This document shows, piece by piece, positions 41,920 through 53,400 of a stretch of DNA of 64,000 bases. Within the stretch, counting starts at the first letter, position 1. The number at the start of each line of letters is the position of its first letter. Where the stretch lies: contig CM034412.1 in NCBI GenBank assembly GCA_019925095.2, forward strand, positions 3,472,001 through 3,536,000, given 5' to 3'. The position numbers and the translations under genes were made by a program. The notes beneath the pieces are model-generated. The model did no database searches and was not told the DNA's origin. It saw only the letters and a program-made list of their open reading frames with translations. This DNA is from Dendrolimus kikuchii (taxonomy: Eukaryota; Arthropoda; Insecta; Lepidoptera; Lasiocampidae).

Positions 41920-42611
41920 TCAATTTCCTTGGAAAAGATTCAACTTATTAGACAGTTGCCGTTTGGATTTTGTTTTCTTGTCAGACGTTTCTTTCTTGCT
42001 GATATAATGCAGTCTCACATCAATATATTTTTCAGATACAGCTTTTAATAAGTTTATTCTGTGGTTGATCATAGGTGGTTGTTCTAATGAATGTTGGTGG
42101 AGTTCTTCGAAAATATTTATCTGTAGGAAAGTTTTTGTGACAGTATTGCAAATTTTTGCTTTCTCCATTGCACTTTTCATACGTAAAAATCGCCGAATGG
42201 TTTCTTCTGTTTTTTTACATATCTTAAAAACATCCTCCGCCGCATAAAAAAGTCCGCCCATTGTTTTTATATCGACCAATTTGTGAAACCAAAGGTGGTT
42301 GGATGCCAGTAACACTTTCTTGCAATCGTAACACTTAATTTTTTTGAGTAGGTGTCTTAAGACGAATCCAGAGATATAACCCACAATTTGGTCAATATAC
42401 TTGCACGCAGTCTCCGAATCTTCTACAACTGATGATAACTGATCACAAGTTTCTTGAAGTTGCTGGGCTTCTTTATCATCTCTGTTGCTTTTTCCGCAAG
42501 TAATTTCTTGTTCAAGATCGTATCTATAGCCTATTGACGAATTATTGATGTTCGCGGTTGTGTTGCCACACCTTAAAATCGGGATGTTTTCAATAGGAAT
42601 AGCGGTTCCTT
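41920..42611 (-). pseudogene. P-like transposase C-terminal region
   Basis: An open minus-strand frame reads YIDQIVGYISGFVLRHLLKK and IKCYDCKKVLL, the G-Y-x-x-G-F...I-x-C-x-x-C motif of P-element/THAP9 transposases. It extends upstream to an in-frame stop near 42611 and ends at 41920 after a basic tail. No complete transposase frame is left. Confidence 0.75.
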
Positions 42612-43283
42612 AAAATTTTGAGCCCAATTCAATGTGCATGAAGAGCTTCTTGTGCGCAGTTGTTAAAATACTAGTTACTGTAGTTTCGGTTAAGTTCTCG
42701 TTTTGTAAAATATTTTCTTTATGGTTTAACTACAAAAAAAAAAATTAATAATATAATATTATCAAAAATATAAATACAAAAAATGAATGACACAATGAAA
42801 CGTTACGAGCAATGTTGGCACAACTGTTTTTATAAGTCTTCTTTAGCCTTATGCAAACAAGATTTGATCCTTTGGGATTAAAATATTCATCTTGTCGTGA
42901 TTCGGGTATAATGTTTCTCCAACTGTTCTGTTTAAATCGGTTTAAAATAACTCTTTTTATTTAAAAAAATCCATAAAAAATGCACATCAAATAAATCTCC
43001 AATTATTAAAAACAAAATAAACATCAAAGTGACTCTATACAGTTTTTGTTCGAAAATTTTCGACTGTACATGGCAACCTGAACAAATGTGATTTGTTGTA
43101 CTTGTCGATTGTCATCTCTTTCGGTCTAGTGCGCGCATAACGTGTAAAAACAAGACGGATAGATACTTCTTGTTTATTTTGGCTACTTATGTGATTTGTT
43201 TTTACAATTAATTGAATTTTAAATAAAATTCTTCATCCCCAAGCGAAATAATACTTTTATATTATAAAAAAATGTATACTTAC

Positions 43284-43360
43284 GGAAAATAAGATACACC
43301 ATCGTCTTTTTTCACTTTACTTGCGTAGTTTTTACACGTTTTAACAATACAGTACGGCAT
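43284..43360 (-). pseudogene. THAP-like first exon of the P-like transposase
   Basis: ATG at 43360-43358 opens MPYCIVKTCKNYASKVKKDD, then GVSYFP, before a good donor GTAAGT. The early C-x4-C and the F-P at the end are the start of a THAP DNA-binding domain. A likely continuation at 42950-42850 (NSWRNIIPESRQDEYF) is followed by a frame break. Confidence 0.7.
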
Positions 43361-45522
43361 TATTTACGCGTGTTCTATGTCAGTTGAGTGTCGACCAAAT
43401 GGAGTCTAGCGGCTAGCACGCAATTGTTGCTCTTTTACATTTTATTACTCTTTTGGTTCGGACACTTTTGAGTGCGGCACGCGAAGTCCCATTGGTTAGT
43501 AAGTCAATGGTACCAAACGTAACTTTTAATTTATAAGTTAAGAGCACTCTTATTGCCACTGGACTGACTACCGCATATAAATGAAAAGCATATTATTGGG
43601 GTCAATTTAAAGCGCCACTTGCGCGTCTATTTCATTGCAAATGGCTGCCACAGTAAACAAACAATTTAAAGGGATTTTTTCAATTTTAATTTCTATATTT
43701 TTCAGGATTATTTATTGAGTTAAAAGGATATTAATGTTGAGAATACGCGTATACTCTAAATTGTCTTATATGAAAATCAGTAAAATATCATAGGTATTCA
43801 GTCTAGTAGAGGTATTAATATACATATATATTTAAGTATATAACTTATACATTACCAGTAATGATGCCATATGAATGTGGATGATATTCTCAAGTGTTTA
43901 ATGTAGATATATAATAAACATTTGTCTACTGCCAGTTTGTGTAAATATTTCCTTATATTTTTTTCTCCTCAGTACGGTCAGAACCATGTCAAAATAAGTA
44001 ATTATTTTGTGTTTATTAAAATCTTTTTTTACATTTTGCATTTATTCGATGTTATATTCCATATACCTCTTTAGGGTCAAGCAATTTTTTTGCAATGTTG
44101 TGGGAAATTTTCCATGATAAATTAGTTATAATGGAAACTTTTCACCTATGTTATTTGTACGTTTATCAAGCTTTTTTTTATTTTAGCTGTAAATAATGTC
44201 AAATGGAAAAAAATGAGAAGAACTAAGACTCAAAATTGCTCGGAGAGGTATATGGATGTAGTCTGCGAAATCATCAAAAATGGGTTCCTTCATGTAACTT
44301 TGATTTGCTCAAAGATTAGGGCCAAAAATTAAGTTTACAATCTATTAAGCGTAAAATTACTCTAAGGAATTGTATCAGTTTTATGATCTTGTAAAACAGG
44401 AAATGAATGCGTAAGATTGACAATTATGTATAATTATCGTATAGTATCTGTGCTTCGTACCATAGTGCTGATATATGGTTCTATGAAGTATTCTTCTTTA
44501 TTGGTTAAATTCCACTATGAGCCTTGAAATCTTTTCAGACACATACCTATAAATTTTGTAATTTTACGCTTGATATGTATTATTTATATGTAAAAATTAA
44601 TATTTTTTTAGTTACAGTTATTGATCTGTGATGAATAAACATTTATATTAAAGTTTTTTGTTTTATTACTTATTAGGCTTGACGAGTGGCTATTTTTAAT
44701 TAAATTAATTTTAACCAAAATTCTTTTCATAACCTAAAGAGGTTATCAAAAGTGATAACAACAAATTTAGTTTTCAAATATAGAAAATATGCCTCGATAG
44801 GCTTGCCTAATTATTTATTTTCCTGGCAAGCAGGTATGAACAGGTAAGATAATTTAATTACAAAAATAATGTATGTATGAAATGTATAAAATAGTTAAGG
44901 GAGGAAAGCCAGAAATTGCTTAGCAATTATTATTACAACCAAATTAACAAAATTTGCAAAGTTAAAATCGAAGTACTTACGCTAGTTGTACGATATGAAA
45001 CAATATTTACTGATGATCTGCAAATACTTTGCTTATTGCAATTCCCATAGGCGACAGTAACCACTTTTCACCAGGAGATGTGGCATGCTTGATACATCCT
45101 ATTACTTTTTGTTTCGCTTAGCTGTTGTTTACAACGATAAGTTCGTGGCCAAGACTATAGGATTTGTTTCAACTATAGTACATGTTACATAAAAAAGTGT
45201 TAGGAATAGCAAATAAAACCAAGGTATATACATATTTCTCTATATTGAATAAACAAATGAAATTATTAATCAATTATTACGCAAATATCTTAAACCAAAA
45301 TATATTAATTATATTTCTTGTAGGTAACAAATTACAAAACACATAATAAAATATGATTTCAAAACAAAAGATGCAATGTAACAAAGTGTTAATATTTTTA
45401 GACCTGTAACTTCTTGAAAGAGTTTTAGGTTAAAACAACAACAAAAAATAAAATATGAAATTATTTTGTAATTAAAAGTATTTGTGATAGTTGAATAAAT
45501 TGAAATACTAATATAACTTTGC

Positions 45523-45842
45523 TTTTTTTTTTTTTTTTTTGCAGGAGTTCAGCAGACAGGCAGACGGCCCACTTAATGGAAAGCGGTTACCATCGCCTAT
45601 GGACATTTGCAACACCATAGGTGCTACAAATGCGCTGCTGCTCTCTTACGGGTCACTGGAACCTGGTCACTAATGCCGGAACACAACTCAAGGTTGTTAT
45701 GGCGACATGCTTTAGACCAGGGGTGGTAGCCATCCAGTCGGGCAAATGCCCTACCACCTGGCTGTGGGTTGTTTAGTCGCCTCTTACGATAGGCCGCCCG
45801 GCCGCAGGAAATTGTATTCTTTCTCCGTTCCTGCACGGATAA
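45523..45842 (-). mobile_element. Family-A SINE-like unit, full length
   Basis: It runs from a 19-base T run and gcaggagttcagcagacagg to cgttcctgcacggat. Confidence 0.8.
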
Positions 45843-46007
45843 AAGTGATGTATAAAAATTATCGAATAAAAATATTTAAAAATAATAATGACTTGGACTA
45901 CTGAGGCAATTATAATGTGCGTAATGGTTTGGAAGATCAATTTCACCTTGAACAAACAAACCTACCTATGAATACGCAAGTATAGATAGTGGCGAAAATC
46001 TTTGTAA

Positions 46008-46560
46008 CTAAACATATCTGAGAAACAAGATTCGTGTTGACTAAAATTAACTTCTAAAATACTTCTGTTTTATGCACTCGGCTTTTAAGTCGATTTTGGA
46101 TTCAGCGATTATTTCAGTAGCTAAACATGTCTAAACAGAGGAAATAAGTATTGGCTACACACGGTTAACTCCTAAAATACTCGCGTTTACTGCACCAAGG
46201 TTGAAGTTGAATTTAATTTCAGCAAGTATTTTAGTAGCTAAACATGTCTAAACAAAGGAAATAAGTCTTGTCTACACACGGTTAACTTGTGAAATACTCG
46301 CGTTTATTATGCAATAGGCTTTAAACAAGGTTCAAACGCAGCAAGTATTTTAACAGCTAAACTCGTCTAAGAAAAGAAAATAAGTATTGGCTATACACGG
46401 TTACCTGCTAAAATACTCACGTTTACTGCCAGCTTGAAGCTGAGAATAGACGCAGTAAGTATTTAAGTAGCTAAGTATGTCTAAGAAAAGTAAATTGTGT
46501 TGACTACACATGTTTAACTGTTAAAATACTAGGATTTTATGAAACTACAAAACTTTACGG
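46008..46560. repeat. Diverged tandem repeat, five units of 113-119 bp
   Basis: The block ctaaacatgtctaaacaaag recurs at 46008, 46121, 46238, 46357 and 46471, each followed by a form of tacacacggttaactcct and aaatactcgcgttta. The copies differ by many substitutions, so the array is old. It matches no other repeat in the window. Confidence 0.8.
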
Positions 46561-46899
46561 CTTGTTCAGACTGTGCAAATATATTTAATAATTTTAATAA
46601 TTATATTATATAACTGACAATGAGCTACACAATTTGTAATCACTATGACATGTTTAACATATAAAATATTCGAGTAAAGCGTAACTTAGAAGTCCTGCAA
46701 CACGCCTAATGTAACTTGTACATATTCTAATTTTGCACAATATGTTTACAAGTACTACTTTATTTATAATATTAGTTTATATTCATATATGTACTTTATT
46801 GATATTATTTTTACTTTTGATATATCTTTGTCCTTCAAAAAGTATCTGTTAAAAAACTTAGGTACATTCATGTGTCAGTGGTGTTTGTGTTATATTAAT

Positions 46900-47160
46900 G
46901 GATAAGTTAGCGAGAAATAAGTTTATAAGATTTTGAAAGTTGCACCGGTGGCTGACAAGTTGAGAGGAAAAAAACAGCGTGTTAATGGGAGATACAAGTA
47001 GGATGAAAATAGTCTGTCAAGTTTTAAAGCAGAAGATTGATAAAGAATGATAGACAAAAGAAAGCAAAATAGATGAGGTATGTTAAGATTTGTAATGATC
47101 CCAGATTTTAGGAAAAACCAAGATGAAAAAGAAAAAAATATTATATCTTATATTAGTGTG
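46900..47160 (+). mobile_element. LINE scrap
   Basis: aagtttataagattttgaaa, gttgcaccggtggctgac and later blocks resemble 51470-51800. Heavily decayed reverse transcriptase end. Confidence 0.4.
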
Positions 47161-47519
47161 CCTTAACCATAGGATGGCTACGACAAGTACAATGCCGTAG
47201 GCTTCCGACTTTAGAGGGCCATGAACACAGAAGGATCTTGGGTTGTATTATTCCGTACATTTAGGAAATTTATAATCTTATAAAATTAAGCTGCCTCCCT
47301 AAAGTACATACACAAATTGAACAAATATATATCACATTTTGAAAACACTTGTAAGAAAAAGATGGCTCAGTTATAGAAAGTAATTTTAATTCAAATATGT
47401 TCTTTAAATTAAAAATGTGTAGAAAAATTAAAAATGTACATATATGCGCACTTTATGTAGTGATTTATTAGAAATAAGCAAATTTTGGTTGAACTTCTTT
47501 ACATTGAAGAAGATTAATT

Positions 47520-47785
47520 GTGGTCTATAGTCACGCCACTGTATACACTATACACACTACAACTTTATCGAGTGAAGTTACTTATGTGAATGCGCATCTG
47601 CAGTCAGGTGTTAAGGTTTCCAAACCTGGTGTAGTGCGAAAGGGATAGCATGCGAATCCGGTTAGCGGGCGAACGAGAGAGCAACACTCTCCCCTCTCAG
47701 CGCTGTACAGACTTCATGAACCTAATTGCGATTTGCGCAGTGGCGTGTACGAACTTCAAGGGCGCATTTATGTTTTGTTTGTGCT
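47520..47785. mobile_element. MITE-like repeat
   Basis: Third copy of the 37605/40668 family: gcgaaagggatagcatgcga and gtgtacgaacttcaagggcg. Confidence 0.6.
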
Positions 47786-49855
47786 ATGCAACACATAGTA
47801 TTTCCAGAAACGGAATGTAAAAATAGCTTTGTGTAACCGGTCCCACACAATAACGGTTAAATTACCTTTGTTTATTACGATTATATCAGGCATAGTCCTG
47901 AAATCAATATTTCAATCATACTTAACCCACACAAGCCATTTATTCTCAACACAAAATTTTCAGTTCAAATACCGATTCATAATCATCTAATCTAGCATAT
48001 TTAATAAATCAATAATTGTCAGATACACTAAAAATTATATAATAAAATTTCAATCAAAAACATCGATAAACTATAATAGGTATACTAAAGACTTACTGTC
48101 TATGTATTAATTTATATAAAATTTAGCATACACTTGAACTGAGTGTAGTGATAAAAACGACTGGAGTAATAAAATTTTAATTCAAAACATTAATAAACTT
48201 TATAATTTCTTAACCTAGTAACCGCCGTAATAATGAAATTATTAATATTTGGCACATAGTGTTATGAAATAAAAGTGAATAGTTCCCTAGTCTATCGATA
48301 TAATAATAAACTATAAACGTAACAAAATATTTTATCAAAATTTACTTAGACCTAAATAAACAATATACCTAATTAAATTGTATCTAATTTTCAGATACAA
48401 AAGCGTCATGAATGTGAGTTAACCGCTTTAGTCTTTGAAGGCACATATTGAGAATTAAAAAGCTATATAGTTTAAGCGACACTTTTATGATTTTACAAAA
48501 AAATGCAATTAAAATTTTCTCATTTTCAAAAGTAATTATTAATAAATATTAAAACTTTCTTATAATTGAAACAGTAAAAAATATCTACAGTATTCAAGAG
48601 GTTATTCAAAAATATATAAATTTCAATGTAATTAGTCATTAATTACATTCAAATTTATTGTATGTAATACCTGACTTATTGCAGTAGAAATTGTAACTGT
48701 TTTCGAATAGACATTATATACTAAATGTTGCTTGAATGTAATATAGCTTTTCACATCTCCGTGTAAATATTGCTATGGCACAAGAAAACCAACTACGAGC
48801 TACTAGTATGACAATAGTAAAAACTTAATATCCGTCAATAGATGACGCCACGTGTCATTAATTCTTCGCAATTTGATATTTAATTCTTATTTAAAAAAAA
48901 AACATTCTTAAAAATTATGTTCTATTTTTTAGTTCACGAGTTTTTTTTTAATTATGAATTTTTTTTTTTTGTCTCAAAACAAACTAATAACCAGCCAACC
49001 GCGAAGATTGGAGGTGTGTATCGAATTCCAGTGTCACCCTGATGATCCTGATTAAGGTATCAGGACAAAGTTATAAGACTATTGTGCATGGTCCTATTAC
49101 ATGTGCAAAATTTTCAATTAATCTGATGTATGGAATTGGGTGAAAATTACTTTGAAATTTTATGTTTCATACATACCGGTAAAGCGATATTTTTTTAGAC
49201 TAAACCATTCAAAAAATTAAATTCTTGATATTTTTTTTTACTTTGACTAATTTAGGTTAAGGAATAAACGTCAAATAACGAAAGATGTGGCGCAACCACT
49301 TACTAGTGTAGCATTTTAGGACTATCAGTGTTACGTTCTTAATCGAGTTGTTTATAGTTTTCTTCTACCATAGTAAATTTATTGTTGTCAAGCAAATGCT
49401 ACACATTATTGTCTCCTTCGTATAGATGTTTACTATGTGACTAAATGTAGACTTTATCACACATAAAGAAAATTTAAAGAACTGAAAGTTATTTGTCAAA
49501 TTTTGCACTCAATTAGAATATGAGTGCGTACGTAAAATGATCACATATTATAATTAAGGGCAGAGTTTGACTAAAACATGTCAAATTCTTTAAATTGTAT
49601 TTATAACATTTAAAAAAATATAATGATATTGTCACAAAGGCGTTTACTTCAGTCGTAAAACTTATTAATCAAGATGGCGAAATCTGTCTGTGGGGGAACT
49701 GTACACAGCTCTCACTATTTTCGTGTTTGAATAGTTACGACAACAAATCAGTTAGTGAAGCTAAGACACAATTGAATTCTATCTTCTAATCGTAGTTGGC
49801 GGACTTCGCCACCTTGACTATAATAAAAATTTAGTTATCTATATCTTGCAATCCA

Positions 49856-50125
49856 TTGCCTTACTACAAGAGGTGGGTAGGTCCGGACGGATATGAATCC
49901 TCAGAATCCGTCGCATTATTGATGGATGGACCAATACCAATTCGAATACTGGTCCAACAGTACCGGCAACCGCAACACCCGCACCCGAGTGCGGAGTGGC
50001 AGATCCGTGCACCTGTATCGACGATTACCAGTATACTACATAGACCGCTGCACACGGCAATCAGTCTACGGACACTAATTTTACTTGGACCCACCCAGAT
50101 CCACTTACCACTGGATAAAATTTAA
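49856..50125 (+). other. Composition island with overlapping open frames
   Basis: A stretch richer in GC and CpG than its surroundings stays open in several frames, including one rich in Thr and Pro with CGVADPCTCIDDYQ followed by a stop. It lies just beyond the 3' end of the zinc-finger gene. It could be a decayed exon or part of that gene's 3' UTR. No function is assigned. Confidence 0.3.
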
Positions 50126-50244
50126 CAAACCCCATACAAGTAACGTTACCACCAGTGGTAGGCGAAAGAACCGATGGTAATATACAGAAACCAAACACTA
50201 AATGACATCTATATAATATAGCGTTAATCAACTTTAATAGTTAA

Positions 50245-50457
50245 TTAACCGAAACGATGACGCATTAACGCTAAACAAAACATCTCAGCTCGCCTCTGTT
50301 CCCTGAAACGCGCCAGCTCCCTCATGTGAATACGGACGCGTTTCTTAGCTTCGGATTTACATTCTTCGTGGTCGGAAGTGGAGAGATGATTTTGAACTTC
50401 AGTCCAATTTTGAAATAGGGTATTGCAATAGCCACAGTGGTACATGCCCGGGCGAAA
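50245..50457 (-). CDS. Zinc-finger gene terminal exon
   Basis: The exon follows aattacag and ends at the TAA at 50247-50245. It starts FRPGMYHCGYCNTLFQ and holds the last finger, then a basic helical tail ending CLALMRHRFG. No clear AATAAA was found close downstream. Confidence 0.85.
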   Translation of the reverse strand, partial: FRPGMYHCGYCNTLFQNWTEVQNHLSTSDHEECKSEAKKRVRIHMRELARFREQRRAEMFCLALMRHRFG

Positions 50458-53400
50458 CTGTAATTATTTGCAATGATATAATAATCGCCAAACAAGGTCC
50501 CATACAGGCGTGGGCGCCACTTGCGCGCGGAGCGTCTGGTAATAAGAGACTTAGTTAAGTTGTAAACAATTTCTACACTATTTTTATATCTATGAACGAC
50601 CTAAGTATTTAAAAATGACGGAGCTCTCTAGAACAGTTAATTTGTAAGTATGACATAGACCAGATGGATAAGTCTGAATTTTTTTAATTCATCGCCTATG
50701 GACATTTGCAACACCAAAGGTGCTACAATGCTATAAATGCGCTGTTGCTCTCTTAAGGGAGACTGGAACCTAGTTACTAATGCCGGAACACAACACACAA
50801 CTCAAGGCTGTTATGGCGACATACTCTAGAGCAGGGCTGGTAGCCATCCAGTCGGGCAAATACCCTACCACCTGGCTGTGGGTTGTTTTGTCGCCTCTTA
50901 CGACAGGCCGCCCGGCCGCAGGGAATTGTATTCTTTCTCCGTTCCTGCACCGATAAAACAGAGATAGTGTTCGCATCTTTAAATGATGCCTATTTATTCC
51001 CGGTTTGCAGCTCACACTTTTATGCGCACGAGTTTTGTTTGTGACTATCCTTCGAAGGAAAGATACATAGATGTACAAAAAAAAACCTGAAAGCGCACGG
51101 CACCTATCTCTCGGTCAACTTCCTCCTTCTTTTCACCCCATTCCCCTATGATATTTTTGACACATGTTATTATTAGTAGTGTAGGTAGTTTTAAGTACTT
51201 TGGTTCTGTACTTAGCGCGTTCGGGGACATCGACTATGACGTCAAGGTCCGTGTTTTTTTTTCATGAGTTCAGCAGACAGACGGCCCATCGAATGGAAAG
51301 CGGTTGGTTACCATTGTCTTTGGACATTTGTAATACTAAAGGTGCTAGCCAATGTGCTACTGCTCTCTATATAGAGTTCTTATCTAACCTTTTGATATCA
51401 AAATCTTAAAAAGATGTCAAACAATAGAAATACGTTAAAATCTATATAAGCCTGAAATGTGTGATGAAGAATGGATAACAAATGAGTTCATAAGTTTTTG
51501 AAAGCTGTACCCGTCACTGAAAAATTGAGCGAAAACAGATTAAGGTAATAAGGGCATGAAATGGGGACGGATGAAAATTATGTGACAAAAAAAAATCTTA
51601 AACTGAAGTTGATGAATACAAGAGAAGGTAAGACAAAAAAGAGATATATGGATTGTGTGAAGGATGACACGATGATTTGTGGTGTGACAGAGTATGTTCT
51701 CAGAATAGGAAGTTTGGCAGGAAATGACATAACTATTGTGCCGACCTCAAATGATTGTGATAAGATGAAAAAAATGAGACAGACCCTGAGATAATTAAAT
51801 AGAAACAAAAGATAGCAAAACTTACCTCTCTTACAAATTCATCTTGCAAACATGTTACCACTGCTGTATTTCTTAATGCTTCTCTGTGGCTTTCTTCATG
51901 AGTATGTTGTTTAATGTTTAGTAAAGGTAAAGTAACATTGCATAAATTGCATCGCAACCCTAAGAAATCTTCAATTGTGGTTAAGCCATGAAAACTGGCT
52001 ATAGGCAGGCAATACTTATAATTTACAACAACATCATCGTGAAATAATCCAGTGAATCCAATGTCAGATTTAACGAAAGTATCAAACGGTATTTTTGGAA
52101 CCACCTCCAAAGATTTAGACATGTATGCAACATTCTTCTGATGGATTCTCCCATTTACATGTTCACTCAAACTCTTCATTGCTGATGGAATTTTCACTTT
52201 ACAGACTCTGCAATATGCGTTACTTTCGCTCAAATTAAAAGTCAAATGATTTTCTTTGGAGAAGTTTATCAAATCGGCATTTGCTTCTTTAGCTTCAGCT
52301 GATTTATCAGAAGTACCAGTTTCTGTAGTATCAGAACTTGTACCTGCTTTAACATTAGCAGAATCTTTGTCAACTTTAGCAGAATCTTTGTCGACATTAG
52401 CAGAATCTTCGTCAACATTAGCAGAATCTTTGCCAACATTAGCTTTATTATCTTTAGCTTTCGAATACAGTTCATGGGATTTGTTATCGAAGTCTGTAGG
52501 GTAGGACGTACCATTATTTTTGCCATTATGCTGTGAAATATGTTCCTCTATAACGCTCCTATCCAGTTGAAAAGTCTCATTGCACTTTTTACAAAATGCC
52601 GTTTCAGTTAAGAAATTGACATTTATATCATTCTTTTGAAATCGAGGTACAAATTCTAAGACTTTAGTCTTGGTTTCAACGGTATTAGACTCATTTGTGG
52701 TGTCAGATATGTTTTCTCCGTTTTTGGGAGATTGGTATAAGCACTTTTGAATGGTTTCTTTGTGAGCAACACTCTCGGAATGTTGTTCGAGTAGGTTCAA
52801 TGCGCAAACTATGTTACACGTGAGGCATTGTATGGATGCGGAATCAACCTGGAATGAACAGTAAGTTATTACAAAATTTTATTTGATGTGGAAAAAGTAA
52901 AAAAACACCAAAAAGCTAGATTAGCCACCTAAAGTATTGTGGCTGCTAACGTACATTTTTTTTCTATTACTGAAAAATAGGAAACAAGATCTGATTTGAA
53001 TGGAAAGTCAAGTGCCAACTGAAGATTAGAGAGCATGCGACGTAGAAATCCCGCCCTATGCCCCGCTTATACTAAAACTTTGCTGGAACCATCATCGAAT
53101 CCATTGCCACATGTAATCAATTTTATTTTTATTGCAGGAGTTCAGCAGACAGGCAGACGGCCCACTTGATGAAAGGCGGTTACCATCGCCTATGGACATT
53201 TGGAACACCAAAGGTGCTATAATGCTACAAATGCGCTGTTGCTCTCTTAAGGGAGACTGGAACTTAATCACTAATGCCGGAACACAACTCAAGGCTGTTA
53301 TGGCGGCATACTCTAGACCAGGGGTGGTAGCCATCCAGTCGAGCAAATGCCCTATCATCTGGCTGTGGGTTGTTTTGTCGCCTCTTACGACAGGCCGCCC

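Larger units (their letters stand above)
41032..43509 (-). mobile_element. P-element-like DNA transposon, 2478 bp
   Basis: The perfect 8 bp direct repeat GTACCAAA (41024-41031 and 43510-43517) flanks an element whose ends are 21 bp perfect inverted repeats starting CATTGACTTACTAACC. P elements also start with CA and make 8 bp duplications. Inside, on the minus strand, are a THAP-like first exon and a transposase C-terminal frame. The middle is decayed, so this copy is probably non-autonomous. Confidence 0.85.
43518..49855. other. Gene-poor intergenic region
   Basis: Apart from a family-A copy, the tandem repeat at 46008-46560, a LINE scrap and a MITE, I see only AT-rich sequence. 43600-45500 and 47800-49800 hold no gene-like frame or known repeat. 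Confidence 0.65.

Noticed and set aside
42065..42247. 60-residue plus-strand frame
   Set aside because: It is a shadow of the P-like transposase C-terminal frame on the minus strand.
52256..52526. Open frames opposite and in shifted frame to the zinc-finger exon
   Set aside because: They are shadows of the 21 bp repeat and its surroundings; the exon frame on the minus strand carries all the fingers.
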